A stretch of DNA of 64,000 nucleotides, taken from assembly GCA_001662425.1 (NCBI GenBank), contig BDDC01000265.1:1-64000 (forward strand), written 5' to 3'. The notes beneath the pieces were generated by a model that worked only from the letters and a program-made list of their open reading frames with translations, made no database searches and was not told the origin of the DNA. The DNA comes from Chlamydomonas sphaeroides. Its lineage: Eukaryota > Chlorophyta > Chlorophyceae > Chlamydomonadales > Chlamydomonadaceae. A program made the translations under genes and the position numbers. Below are positions 1 to 13,100 of this stretch, one piece after another; positions within the stretch are counted from its first letter, which is position 1; the number at the start of each line of letters is the position of its first letter.

Positions 1-44
1 GCCCCTGCCCCTGCCCCTGCCCCTGCCCCTGCCCCTGCCCTGCA
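1..44. repeat. (CCCCTG)n hexanucleotide repeat
   Basis: About seven head-to-tail CCCCTG units open the window, the last one imperfect. They lie just upstream of the first visible exon of the EGF-like gene and probably fall in an intron. The left end is cut by the window. Confidence 0.9.
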
Positions 45-82
45 TTGCCTGCGTGCCCTCGCTCCCACCCTCCGACCGCCAG

Positions 83-3000
83 ACCTGGACGAGTGAGTCG
101 CTTCGCGCACGATTGACGGTCCTGCCGCGCCCGGCCAACACCTACCGCCGCCTCACTCGCGCTCGGGTGCCCGGCGCAGCAGCCACGTGTGCCTGGTCGG
201 GCCGCACCCGGCCTGGCGTCGCTCCATCGCTGCCGCGAGGGACACCGACCCCAGCGACTGCGTCCTCTTAGCTGTTCATGCGCCGCGCCATTGCCTGCCT
301 TTTGCTGTCCCCTGCCCAACCCCTTGCCTGCCTGCTTCCCGCCCCTCCCAGGTGCATGTCTGCTAACGCGCCTTGCGGCGGCTCCTCGGCGTGCAAGAAC
401 CTGGCCGGGGCCTATCGCTGCGTGTGCCCCGTCACCAGCCCGCCGCTGGTCTACATACCGCCGCCCTTCGACGACTGCACACGTGCGTGATGACTGACGT
501 GGCGCACCGCGTTGCAGAGGGCTGGCTCGCCGGCTGGTGGCACGCCGCCCAGCCCAGCTCGCTCGCGCGCTGCCGTTGCTATGCGACCGGTAACTCTGTG
601 GCTCCGCTCTCGCAGAGCCGCTGCCAGCGTCCCAGCCCCAAGATGGAGTCCTGCTGTCGCCTCACTGATTTCGCTCCCGGCCCCCGACCTGACGCCGGCT
701 GCATGCCCTCGCAGCCGACGTGTGCGCCCCCGGCTCCTGCGGCAACGGCACCTGCACCACCACGGGGCCCGGGTCCGTCACCTGCGGCTGCGCCAATACT
801 ATGCATGTGTACAACGCCTCGCTCAACGCCTGCGTAAAGGGTGCGTGGGTGGCTGGGGTATGTAACCGCACGCCGTACGCATGTGTACGGCACCGCACGA
901 CAGCCGCATGCTGCCTGAGCCAGGCGCCAGGCAGCCCGCGTGCGTGCGGGCCCCGCTGCTCAAGTAAGGGTTTGAGCCCGCCAGCTGGCCGCAAGGCAGC
1001 CCGCCCCCTGTTGGCCAGCTGGCCGCAAGGCAGCCCGCCCCCTGTTGGCCAGCTAGCCGCAAGGCAGCCCGCCCCCTGCCCGCCAGCTAGCCGCAAGGCA
1101 GCCCGCCCCCTGCCCGCCAGCTAGCCGCAAGGCAGCCCGCCCCCTGCCCGCCGCCCCGCAGATACGAGCCCGTGCGCCGGGACCCCGTGAGTCGCAGGCG
1201 CCGGGCATGCGGGGATGACGAGCAGGGCACGGTCGGGGCTGCCCGAGCCCGAGGGCAGATGTGCTCGCACCGCCGGGTTGCTGGTGCAGCACCGGCACAG
1301 CGCCGTAACTCACCTGGGGCCCCAGCGTGGCTCTCCTTACGGCCCATCCCTGCCTGCCCGCGCATGGGTGCTGCCCCACACCTCCATTGCGCCCTGTCCC
1401 TGTCCCACCCGCCGCCCTGCCACGCCCCGCCATGCTCTGCCGCCTCGCAGCTGCGGCTCTGTGGCCCGGTGTGAGGTGAACAACGCCACGAGCCCGCCCT
1501 CGCGCACCTGCGTTTGCCCACTCAACACGCGCTACAACGCCGCCACCAAGTCCTGCGTGCGCTTCACGGGGTTCACGGGTGGGTGCCCGGCCGGCTGCCG
1601 AATGCGCCGTAGCTAGGCGAGGCTATTGCCGCGGGCCGTTGGCCGCCGTTTCTGCTCGCCTCGAGACCCCGCCGCTGTGCGCTGCGGGGCCCCGGGGCTT
1701 CGGCAGCCGTTGCTTGACAGCCTCCCGCCCCGCCCCGCCCATGCGTAACCCCCATGACCCGCAGTCCCCTGCGACTTGAACTCGGGAACCTGCACCTGCA
1801 ACAATCAATACAACTCCTACGTGCCCTATAGCCAGCCCGACGGCCACGACGGCGGCTGCTACGGCGGTGCGTGCTTGTGGTCTGACATGCGGCCATCGCG
1901 GCGCCAGGCTCCGGCCCGGACCGAACCACACGATCGCACGCGGCGCCGCAGGGCCTTGTTCGCAGCCCCCGCCTTGTGCCACGCAGGGCCTTTGTCGCAG
2001 GGGCCCCGCCTCGCGCCACGTGGCCGCGATAGATGACCGAGATGCCCGCGCAGCAGCGCCGCACGGAAGACGCAGCGCTCGGACACGGCCCGCCGCCCGC
2101 GTGCTCGGCCGCGACGGCCCCTCAGCCGTAACGCCGGGCTGCCGCTGCTCCATTCCACTCCCGCGCGCACGCCAGCTGACCGGCTGGCGGCTGCCGCCCA
2201 CAGCGCATGCCGGCGCTGCAGCTCATCCGCCCCGCCGGCCTCAGCCCCCGCTTGCCCTTGCCGCTCCTCACACTCACCCCGCAGAGCTGCACAACCCGGT
2301 GATGCTGCTGCCCAAGGCCAGGCCCCGTAGCGCTGTGGGGCTGCCGCCTGCCACCAGCGGCACCATCACAGGCCTTCGGGTGGGCACCGCACCTGTAGCG
2401 AAGCGGCCGGGCAGGAGCGCTGCTGGCGCATCGGCTGGCGGCGCGTGGGAATCCATGCGCCTATGCAACGGGGATCAAGCCGTCAGTGAAGTCAAGAGCC
2501 CGTGACCCGCCTAGCCGCGCCCGAGGCAGCGAGCGGGTAGAGCGCCCCCCGTGACGCATCAGGTGCCGATCGTCTACGGGCCCACACGTGCGTCCTGCGG
2601 GGTTGCCGCAGCACCCAAGGCGCAAGCCCCGGAGGTTGCCACTACGGACTGCCCCTCCCTAACCCCTGACATTGGAGGCTATGGTGGAACCCCACTCGCT
2701 TTCCAATCAACAAGCCCCGGCAACCCAGTACTGCTCTGCCCTGCTGCTCCTTGCTCCGTGTGCGCGCGTTGCGGCACGTACGCGTGCAGGCGACGGTCCA
2801 GACGTACAACGAGTCCATGTTCGAGCAGCCGCTGCCCCACATCCGATTCGACATGGAGGCCAGGGGTGAGCGCAGCAGCAGCGGGCAGGGGCGGCAGGCG
2901 GCTGCGCAGAGCACCGCTCGCCGCCCCGGGAAGCTGCTGGCGAACGGCCGCTGTAAGGCACCGCGCCGCCCCCACCTTGGTCCTGCAGCCACGCCCGCCG

Positions 3001-5741
3001 CACGCAACGTCAGCTCAGCTCGGTGGCTCGCTGGCTGCCCGGTGCCCCCCTGTGTGCATGGCGTGCCTGATGGCCGCAGGCAACGGCTGGTTCCGGCTGC
3101 GCGAGCGGCTCTCGGGGCTGCGCAAGTGCCTGAAGCTGCCACCGACCGCCGACCTTTACGGCGACAGAAACGTGGTGTACGCCGACTGCAACTCTGATTA
3201 TGGCGGACGCGGCAGCCAGGTGGGGGGAGGCAGGGAGGGCGCAGGTTGGGGTATGGGAATAGCGCAGAGCAGCGCGCCTGGGTGGGGCTTCCGGGCGGCG
3301 TGGCTGATATCGATGGGGCCGGCACCTGTGGTGCGGTAGCCGGGGGCTGTCGTGCGTGTTGCCCGCCTAGCCAGCAGCCAGCAGCGCCGGCCCCATGCCC
3401 AGGCGGCACGGAGATGTGGCTGGGGACGAGCAAGGAGCCAGGGGCCGCCAGGAGCCGCTACCTGCCGCCGACCTGCTTGCTCCATGCTGGCTGATCAGGC
3501 CGCGGCCTGCTGTGCTGCTCGCCCCATCCCCTGCCGGCGCAGCTGTTCCGGCTCGTGTACGTACCCGAGGCCGCCAGGTGCGTTGCGCGCGCCGCAGTGC
3601 GTTGCGCCGAGCGTTGAGCGAGCCCAAGATCACACACCACACACCACACATTGAATTTCCAGCTCCGCGCTAGCTGCCGCCTGCGTGCATCACTTGGCCC
3701 AAACCTGCCATACAGCGCCATGCCGTACCACAACCGTACATCGCCATGTGGCACGCCGCCGGCCACCAGGCCTCCGGCGCGCACACTGCCCTCGCCCATC
3801 CTTGCCCTGCTGGCCGGGGAGGACCTTGCTCTCCTCTCCTTCCCGCCCATCGCCAAACTCCTGTTCCTGACCAACCACTGCTGCCTGCCTGCCTGCCCTG
3901 CGAAGCTTCTGGATCCAGGCCAACGACGGCCTGTGCCTGGTGAGCTTCCATCCTTCGTACCTTGCATGAACCTGTCCCAGCTGCGCATGGGTGCATGGCT
4001 CTCCCTAAAAAGAGGCATGCGCGGCACCCACGATGCTCGATACGTAGTTGTGCGTGTGTGCACCCAACCCAATGCACCGCCGCAGGGCTTCAACGCCTAC
4101 AAGCTGACGCAGCTCGGCGCCTGGCTCTACGGCGGCGCGCTGCAGGGCAGAGCCTGCGCCAGCACCGCGCCCAACTCGGTGCTGTTCACGCTGCAGGGCG
4201 CCAGCCCGCCGCCACGTGAGCCAGCGCCGCCGCCTAGCTAGCAAGCCAGCGCCGCAACTAGACTTGTCCAGCCGGCCACTGCCGATGAATGGCGACCCCC
4301 TCTTGTTGCTTGGGCGCTAGCCAGCTAGAGACGGCGCTGAGCTGTTGGCCTAACACACACACAGAGACCCCTGAAACCGCTCGTACCTATACGACAAGTA
4401 CGACAAGTACGACTGTATATGTTGTTCGTGGCCCTGCCCACCCTGCCTCCTGCCATCCCCGGCCCCTGCATCCGGCCGCAGCCACCCCCGCCTCCGTCGC
4501 CTGGCTCTACCTGATGGACCACCGGTACGGCACCCTGATCACGGTGCCATCCGCAACCGTCGACGCACGCGTGGGACACGCACTGCAGGCAGCAGGCGGG
4601 CCGTCGGACCTGCAGGCAAGCAAACGGGTGCCGGCGCCGGGGCCGTGATCTTCGCGCCGCACAGACGAGGCCCGGCCTGGGCAGGGCCGGGCCGGCCGGC
4701 CGGCAGTACCCCCTGTCGCGTAGGAAGCGCGACTCCTCCGCTGGTAATGATGCCTCGGGCCCCTAGCCCCGGGCCCCTGTCCCACTGCTGGCTCTCCCTC
4801 GCCTGCGCCTGACCCTCCCGCCCGCCGCCTACCCGCCCTTTGCCAGCTGTGGCGCCTGCGGCCGGTGGGCAGCCAGTGGACGCTCAGCCCGCGCGCCAAC
4901 AGCAGCCTGTGCATGCAGGTGCCCCTGGCGCAGACCGGAGCCGATGTGCGGCTGGCGGTCTGCAGCCCATCGAATGTGAGGGCGTGCGGGGCCGGTCAAG
5001 GGCGCAGCCGGGGGCGCGGCGAGGGATTACATCCACAGGCAGCCGCGTGCCATTGGTACAGCTAGGTGCTGGTCGACGTTAAGACCGAATGCTGCTGCCT
5101 GGGTGGTTGATCTGAGCTCCGTTCCCGGGCCCGCTGCCATACCCGCCCGCGCCCACAGCCGCGGCAGCTGATCAATTTCTTCAGCGCGGAGGACGTCTCG
5201 GGCGTGCCGCCGCCCGGCGCCGTGCTGCCCTTTGAGTGGGGCTTCAGCACCTTCTACGACACTGCCTGGTGAGGCAGCCTGGCCGGCGGGCCAGCAGAGG
5301 GCGCGCAGGGCGTTCAGGTTATTTGACATATCGTGCGTTGAGTTGCGTGGGACTGGCGTATGGGCGGGGCTGAGATCTGGACGCTGGGGTCGGGCGCTGG
5401 AGGGCGGCTGGGGCCGGCAGCCGCTGCCGGGGCGGTTGCGCTGGTCCGGCAGGAAGGCAGGAGGGCCTCGCTAGGGCCCTGCGCCGGCGGCACTCCAGGG
5501 CCTGCGACGGCAAACACGGAGCGCGAGAGGGCGGCAGGCAGGAGCGTACGGCTGATGCAAACATGCCACAGAGCCTGCTTGCCGAGCTGCCCTCCCTTCC
5601 CTGTCCCCTCCCTGTCCCCTCCCTGCCCTGCACTTCCTTATGCCCCTCCCCAGCGTGTGGCCCGCCAACGGCATGCTCAGCACCTACTACTGCGACGGCA
5701 CCCCCGAGATCCTCTACCGGGCGGGCAGGGTGGCCGCCTGA
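83..5741 (+). CDS. EGF-like domain secreted/surface protein, 3' part of gene
   Basis: Multi-exon gene whose 5' end lies outside the window. Exons with clean AG/GT borders: about 83-92, 352-482, 717-838, 1162-1186, 1450-1578, 1765-1865, 2790-2865, 3080-3220, 4086-4214, 4846-4974, 5167-5270 and 5654-5741; several shorter ones are uncertain. Joined, the first six read as Cys-rich EGF-like modules. The first starts with the calcium-binding D-L-D-E-C signature, and later ones show CAPGSCGNGTC and CAGTPCGSVARC patterns with CxC closings. The following ~350 residues (W/L-rich, paired Cys, for example LWRLRPVGSQWTLSPRANSS) are not recognised; a beta-trefoil or lectin-like fold is only a guess. The protein ends ILYRAGRVAA-stop. 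Role inferred: extracellular adhesion or matrix. Splice phases agree across the EGF exons. The start, signal peptide and any membrane anchor cannot be seen. Confidence 0.7.
980..1149. repeat. 34-bp tandem repeat, 5 copies
   Basis: Five head-to-tail 34-bp units start at 980, 1014, 1048, 1082 and 1116. Each begins GCCAGCT(G/A)GCCGCAAGG. The first two units end in CTGTTG and the last three in CTGCCC. The array lies in the intron before the 25-nt exon at 1162 and stops 12 bp before that exon's acceptor. Confidence 0.92.
3977..3998 (+). repeat. dispersed repeat, copy 1
   Basis: Same 22-base core as 27080-27101, inside an intron of the EGF-like gene. Similarity continues for about 20 more bases with mismatches. 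Confidence 0.6.
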
Positions 5742-7108
5742 GGTGCAGCAGGGTGCCGGAGGACCAGGAGCACAAGGAGCAGGGGGCGGCAGGGGTCCAT
5801 GGGGCGACGAGCGCGAGCGGGGCGCGGAGCCTCGCGCCCCTCGCTGGTTCATCACTGAAAGCCCCTCGCGGCGGTGTGGCTGCCTTCGCTCGGCCGTCCG
5901 CCCACGGGGCACCGCAGGAGGGCGAGGGGTCGGGCGTGCTGGGGGAACCGCAGCGCATGGAGGTGGTGGCGTGGCGGGGGCCCGTTACGTGGGGGGGGGG
6001 GCCGGGGTGCCCCTGGGGCTGCCTGGGCGGGGCGGCTGCGCCTTGTGCTCACAGGGAGCGCCATGAGGCAGAGCATGCAGGGCGAGTGGTGTCCCTCAGT
6101 GGATCGTGCGGTTGCACACCTGGGGTTGGGGTGACGCTAGGGTGGTGGTGGTTGCCCCGGGTTGCCGCATGTGGGCGCGGACAGGAGGGTATGGATGCCT
6201 GTCGCTGGACAGGAGCGCTGTGGTCGGCTGGCTGCCGGAAGGCGATGCGCGAGGCGGCTTCGTTTGTTGCCGGGCCGCCGGGAGGCCAACTGCTGTGCTA
6301 GCACCAGCACTGGTACGCATGTGTGCGCGACAGGCTGCCGTGTACATCGGTAGCTGTCATGAAGTGATGATGAGATTGATGATGTTGATGGCTCGACAGG
6401 GGGAGGAGGCCGGACGCTTTGGCTGTTAGGCGGTGCGGGGGGTCGCAGCATGCAGGCATGCGGCGGGTTCAATAATCCAGAGCGTTATTACGTCGCCCTT
6501 TTGCAATGACCATTGGTAATGTTTTGTAAGGCATATATGTGCCTGCTGGGTTGCTTGGGGTTGTGCGTGTTGGCAGGTGGCAGCCTGGCGATGGCGAACA
6601 CGAGCACGAGGACTGTTGTGGGGGTGACATGCAAGGCTATGTTCTGGACTAGACCTGAGTCTGTAATTAAGGAGCAGTAGACGGCAGTGGAGGCTGGCAA
6701 GTCGGAAGTCCGCGGGCGTGGGGGACGCCGCTCCTTGCTTCCCATCAGGACATGCGCGACCTGCGGTGCCATAGGGGGTATCCTCTAAGCTTCCGGTTTG
6801 ATCGATTCCTTGTTAATAATATGCCGATGCCATGCTGCTGGCTATCTGACCTGGTCAGGTTTGGCATACCCCCAAGGGCGTAGAAGGAGGGTCGGCGGCG
6901 GACGGCGGGCAAGCGTGTGTGTTTTGCATCCGCGGCTGCATGCAGCCTGGGTGGCAATGTTGGGCGGTGCTCGATGGCCACCAATACCACATTACTCTGT
7001 ACATAGTCAACCGCACTCGCTCTCGCGTCCACCAAGAATGCACATGCTGACTTTCGGCTAGGTCCCGCGACACACAGACCGGCTGCGACTGCTGTAGCCG
7101 TAGTAGCC
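5742..7108. other. 3' UTR of EGF-like gene and intergenic/5' region of SWI3 gene
   Basis: No coding exon supported. The stretch holds the 3' UTR of the EGF-like gene (TGTAA at 6525-6529), then a comparatively AT-rich spacer (about 6470-6850) that should contain the promoter of the SWI3 gene. Long open frames here are GC-driven shadows without splice logic or recognisable protein. Confidence 0.6.
6525..6529 (+). promoter_or_regulatory. candidate poly(A) signal TGTAA
   Basis: TGTAA is the usual green-algal polyadenylation signal. This one lies ~785 bases after the stop of the EGF-like gene in an AT-richer stretch, with no earlier copy seen. Confidence 0.5.
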
Positions 7109-10100
7109 ATGGATACCATCGGCAAGCGGAATGGCAAGGTCCTCCCCAAGGATTACGAGGTCAGCAGCTGGCGCAGCGCAGCCTCTGGGCAGTGGAGCTC
7201 GACGGCTAAGCCATATGATCTGCTCGCTTGGGGGCCGTCGTGCACGGCGGTTGTCGACTCCGACTGAGCTCGATCGCCTCGGTCGCTCCACAGGATGCCG
7301 AGTACCTTGCCAAGCTGGAGCCAGTGGTGCAGCAGCTGGACGAGGAGATTCCGGACGTGCGTCATGGGCCGGCGTGCTTGCCTAGGGTGGCTGGGGACCC
7401 GCCGCGCGGCCGCCGCGGGGGAGGGGGTCAAAGGGCGCCCTCGCGACGCCAGCCCCGTTCCGTGGCACAACTCCATGTCCCTTGCCGGCCGACTCGCCTT
7501 GCTTTAGGCTGGCTTTGACGCCAAGAAGCTCGCAACGTTCATCGTGCAGCTCATGCAGTTCCAGGAGGACACCCTGGGCAAGGAGGTGCGGCCGCGGCGG
7601 CTGCGGCTGGCGTGCGCGCCGCTTGGTTGGGCTGTCCTGGGGCGATCAGCCGCTGCCCTGCGAGAGGGTGCGAGCCCAAGTGTGTAAGACGTAGGCAGAA
7701 CGGGAAGGACGCAGCGCCCTTGCGCTGCCGGGCTGGGCACCCACCCGCGAGGGGCAGGCCACGCGCCTTGCCTGGTCCTGGGTTGTTGCTCGACAGCGTC
7801 GGGGGTGCCGCAGCCACGTTGCTAGGGGCAATCACAGGAGGCAGCGGGAGGGCAATTACAGGAGGCAGCGGGAATCATCCGGGCCGCTTGCCGCTGGGGT
7901 CGCCGGGCCAAAGTCGATGCACTCGGCCAGACCCCTTGGCGGCAGCGCGGCCGGGTCGGCGCCAAGTGGGTCGGCCCACACGGCGCCCAAACAGCATGCC
8001 GCCGCGCACAGGGTACTCGCCGGGGGCGACGGCATGGACGGCCGGCCGCCGCGGTGTGAGCCGCCCCCCTGGCTGCGGCCGGCCGCCCGCGCGGTGCATG
8101 TGGGACGGCGGCTCATGCAAGGGACCCAGTCACCCTGCCCACCCACGCCCGGCCTTCGCCCTCGCCCCCCTCTCCGCCCCCGCCGGCCCTCGCCAGTCCA
8201 ACTTCAAGCGCCAGCCCAAGCTGCCGGTCGCGCTGCTGCGCGACCTGTCGCCCGGCGGCCCGCTGTTCGTGCTGGCGGTCAAATGCGATGACATTATGGC
8301 CGCCCGCGACCTGCGCAAGATTGACTGGCCCAACCCCGCCAAGCGCAAGGAGGTGCGGGCGCCCAAGGGGCCGGGGAACGAAAAAGGAGGGCCGGGTCAG
8401 CAATTTAGTAACACGCACGGGGCCCTTTGAGGTGGTGGTGACACGTTGGGCGTGCGTATGGTCGCGTGTGTGGGATGGGGGACCCAGCGAGGTGGGCAGC
8501 AGCGGCCCAGTGGCCGGCGCAGCGGCCGAGGCCATGTGGGTCGGTGGGTGTGGGATGTGGGGCCACCCACCCGCCCGTCCTCCCTCGCCCATGCTCCCTC
8601 ACCCTCGCATTCCCTCCCAACAGAACATGGAGATCCTCATCGGACTCACCAAGGAGCTGGAGGCGGAGGGCCTGCTGCGACACCCCTGCGTCTACCTGGA
8701 GCCGGGCCTGGGGGCGGACGCGGTGGCCAAGCTGGGGGAGGCGGTGCGGCGCATGGGCGGCACCACCGTGGACTCGCCGGGTGCGGAGGAGCGTGGTCGA
8801 GGATGGGTATAGATGGGGGTGGGGTTGGGGGGGAGCGGCGGGTGCCGCTCAGCGAGCTCGGGAGCCAGGTTCGGGCGGCAGGGATGAGGGCAGATGGGTG
8901 AGGCTGCGCGGTGGGCTCGGCGGGACTGGGTGGGCAGCAACCCGCAGCGTGCCCCTCTGCCGCCCCGCCTGGACCCCTCCTCCGCAGACGACCCGCGGGT
9001 CAGCCACCGGGTGTGCGTGCCGCCGCCCGGGGTGGGCGAGGCGGGGCGCGGCAAGCCGCAGCAGATGCGCACCGTGGAGGTCCGGTGAGCGATGTGTGGC
9101 TGCTGGGGGCGGGGAATGGCGCCGGGACCGGGCAGCGGGGGCGACAGAGGACACATGTGCGGGGCCGGGGCCGGTCTCCGCCGCAACCCTGCGCCACCTC
9201 CCGCCACCACCCGCCCGCGCCTGCCTGCCTGCCTGCCGCCCTCCGCCCTCCGCCCTCCTTCCGGCCCGCCGCAGCTCCGACTTTGCGCTGGTGCACTGGA
9301 CCCAGATGCCCGACAGCTACGACGAGTGGGTGCTGGCGCGGCACGCGCCGCCCGAGCGGCCGCCGCCCAGCGCCGAGCGGACCAAGCCCTGGCGGGTGCG
9401 GCCGCCCGCGGGGGACGAAGCGGGGGGCCGGGCGGGCTGGTTGGTATGCGCGCGGCCAGCGGCGGTGCCGCGAGTGGACGGGGCGGGGCGGGGCTGCGCT
9501 ATGGGCTGAGGCGGCTTGGGACATGGGCACGCGCGCTGCGCTGCGTCGCGTCACGGTGCGTGCCTGTGCTTGTGCCTGTGCCGCGTGCCGCGGAGTCCGC
9601 AGGTGTACCCTCGCTGGGTCAAGGACAGCGAGGTCTACAACGAGTGGATGAACCCCCTCGACTACGAGGCCCTCGACACGCCGCCGCACTTGGCCAGCGC
9701 CGCGCCCGCGCCGCCGCCGCCGCAGCCGCAGCCCGAGCCCGAAGCGCCGCCGGTGCACGTGCCCGCCGAGCTGCTCGCGCCGCTGCCCGGCGGCCAGCCG
9801 CAGATGCCGCAGCCGCCACCGCCGGTGCAGCCGGCGCCGCCCAAGCCGCAGCCAGCGGCGCCTGCGCCGGCGCAGGCGCCGGCGGCCGTGCAGCCGGCAC
9901 CAGCGGCGTCTGCCTGGGCGCCCGCCGCACAGCCAGCGGCTACGGGGTGGGCGCCAGCTGCGGCACAAGCGGTGCCGCTGCCGGGCGGCGGCATGCAGGC
10001 GCCGGCGGCTGGCCCGGGCACAGCGGCAGCGCCCGCGGCTCCGGGGTGAGAGCTACGTGGCGCTGGCGACTGGCCCCAATGCGTGACTGCCCCACGCCTG

Positions 10101-13100
10101 TCCCTCTGCCCGTCGCGCGTGCGCTGACAAGGCGCTGCCGCCAGCGCCTGCTCTCACGCACCCCCTTGGTGGCTGTGCCCACCGCATCCCGCAGGACACA
10201 GCAGCCCGCGCAGGCATTCGCGCCTCCCGCGGCCGCCCCGCAGCCGCCCCAGGCGCAGCAGCAACCGCAGCAGCAGCAGCAGCAGCAGCAGACGGCGCTG
10301 CAGCCGGGGGCTGGGCCTCAGCTTGGAGGCCCGCCGCGGCCGCAGATGGGCGGAGGAGGGCCGCAGCTCGGGGGAGGACCGCAGCTAGGCGGAGGGCCGC
10401 AGCTCGGGGGAGGACCCCAGCTGGGCGGCGGTGGGCCGCAAGGCTGGAGCGGCCCTCAGCTGGGTGGCGGCGGGCCGCAGCTAGGAGGCATGCCCCAGAT
10501 GCCGCGCCCGCTGGCGCCCACGCCGCTGCCGCGCGCGCCCGCGCCGGCAGTGGGCGGCTTCTCCGCCGGCGCGCCCGTGTCGGCGCCGGCGCCGGCGGTG
10601 CCCACGGGGCCGCCGCCGACGGCGCCGCTGCCGGATTCGACCAAGAGCAAGAAGGCGGCGCAGAAAGCGGCCGCCGCTGCGGCCGCGGCCGCCGCCAAGA
10701 AGCACGCGGAGGCGGCCCCCGCGGCCAAGAAGCACAAGCCGGACGGCTACGCTCGGCCCGAGGTGCGCGGCCGCTGCAGGGGCCGAGGGGCGCTGGAAGC
10801 TGGGGCATGGCAGCACGCGCAGCAGGCGCTCCATGGCACGGCCGGGCAGCTGCATGCGGGGTGTGCCTCAGCGCGCATGCTAGCCCCCAGGGGCCTGGCC
10901 CGTGCGGCGCCTGCCCCTGGGCCCCGTGCCTGCTCAGCCCACGTGCGCTGTGCTGCTGGACGCCCTCCGCTGGCCGCTGCGCCATGTACGACGCAGCGCC
11001 TCGCGCCCCCCGACCTGCGTGGCCCCTGCCGTGGCCCTGTGCTGCAGGTGATCGAGGGCCAGGGCCTGCGCGTGTCGGTGAACGCGCTGCGGCAGAAGCT
11101 GGTGGACGCCTCGCGGCCGGCGGTGGACCCCGCGGCGTACGTGGAGAACCTGTCGCAGGTGGGGCTGGGGGCGGGCTAGCGGGCGGATGAGGGTGGGCCG
11201 GGGTGGCGATCGGGGCGGGGTGGGTGACGAGGATAGGGAAGGGGGAAGGTGGACAGGACTGCGGCTGGGCACGCGGCCAACATGCGAGCCTTCAACCGAA
11301 CCCCCGCCCCTCCACTCCCTGCGCTCGCCAGGGCCAGCCGCCGCCGCTGCACGGAGCGCCCGCCAAAGCGCCGCGCGCCGCGCCGCCGCCCGGCGTCACG
11401 CTGCCGCCGCCCGGCCCGCCGCCCGGCTCGCGGCCGACCGGCCCGCCGGCGGGACCGCCCGTGTACGGCCCCAAGCGCGAGCCGCACATCGTTCCGTCGT
11501 ACGCCTCGTGGTTCAGCCTGCTCAACTTCCACGCCATCGAGCGCAGCTACCTGGCCGACTTCTTCGACGCATCCAACCACCACCGCACGCCCGACGTACG
11601 GCTGCCTGGGGGGCTTGGGGCGGGGGAGGGGCTGGCAGCCCGGTGCAGGGCACGAGGCCGAGCGCCCCGCCCCGGGTGCTTAGGGCGTGCGGTGAAGGCG
11701 CTTGCGGCTGTGGCCGCGCCGCATGGTTTGGCGGCGCCGCAGCCCGCAGCCCAGGGCCCCTGCTCGTGCCGGGACCACTTGCGCCATCTCCCCCATCTTC
11801 CCTCCTTTGCCCGCCTCCCATCTCCCCTCCCTGGCCCGTCTCGCTCCCATCTCCCATCTCCCTGCCTCCTCCCGCCTTCCTCCCACCCTCCGCCCCCAGC
11901 TGCTGCGCCACTACCGCGAGGCGCTCATATCGCTGTACCGGGAGGACCCCAGCCGCCGCCTCACCTTCGCGGAGGCGCGCACCCGGCTGCGCGGCGACGT
12001 GGCCGCCATCCACCGGTGCGTGGCGGGGGCCCCTGCAGCGGCTGCGGCGTGCTCTGGGCAGGTGCCGGGGAGCCCAACCACACGCCGCGCTGGGCCCTGC
12101 GCCAGCGCGCCCGCTTCAGTCCATGTGCACGCGCCGCGCCGAGCGCACGCGCCCACCGGCCCGTTCTCCCTACCTACCTTCCCGCTCCTGAACCCGCAGC
12201 GTGTGGACGTTCCTCGACTACTGGGGCCTCATCAACTTCTCCGCCACCGACAGCCCCTGGCAGAAGGGCGGCGGCGGCGGCGGCGAGGGGCCCAACACGC
12301 TGGCGGCGGTGCTGGGGCCGCCAGGAGGCGCCGTCAGCGTCATGAGCGTGCCGGTGGCGCCGGGGGCGGGTGAGCGGCCGCCGCGGGCGGGGCTGAGAGC
12401 GCCGTCGCCACGTGTGCCCCGATCCCCGTCGGGGGGCTAGGGCCGCGGCCTCCTGGGCCTGACGGCGCTCGGCCACTCCGGGACCCGGTCCGGCTGCGCT
12501 TGTCCCAAGGCCCAGACCGCGAGCATGGAGGCGAGCTGCCCGCCGCGCCGAAGTCTCAAGGCAGCAGCTCAGCGCACTGGCCCGCTGAACTCACCTCCCG
12601 CCCGCCGCCGTCGCTCCCTGCCCTGGCCCTGGCCCCGCCCTCCATAGCCGCGCTGTACAATTTCTCTCGCCCCAGCACCGCCGACGCCGCTGCGGCCGCC
12701 ACCCGCGGCGGCACCTCGCTTGCCGCCACCAGTGGCCGCCCGCCCAAGCAGCAGCAGGTGGCCAACCGGGCCACGGGCGAGCCGCCCGGCAACCGGCCCA
12801 AGGTCTTCTGCTCGGCCATGCCCTGGGTGGACTGCACAGACCTGCGGTGCGTACAGGCCTTGGTTGGGTGTGGGGGGGCGCACCAGGGACCAGGGGCTAG
12901 CTGCTTCGGTGGGCTGAGGCCAGGAGGCGCCGCTGTGCCCCCAACACTGCACACCCCTCCCTCCCTCCCCTCCCCCGCCCATCAGCTACCACTGCACGCG
13001 GCACCCCGACATTGACCTGTGCCCCGCGGCCTTCGCGGAGGGCCGCTTCCCGCCCGGCACCTCGGCCAAGGACTTCGTGCGCCTCGACGCCACGCAGCGC

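Noticed and set aside
9092..11179. 695-codon continuous plus-strand frame
   Set aside because: Contains real SWI3 exons (10193-10760, 11047-11160) but reads through several introns; other SWI3 exons lie in other frames.
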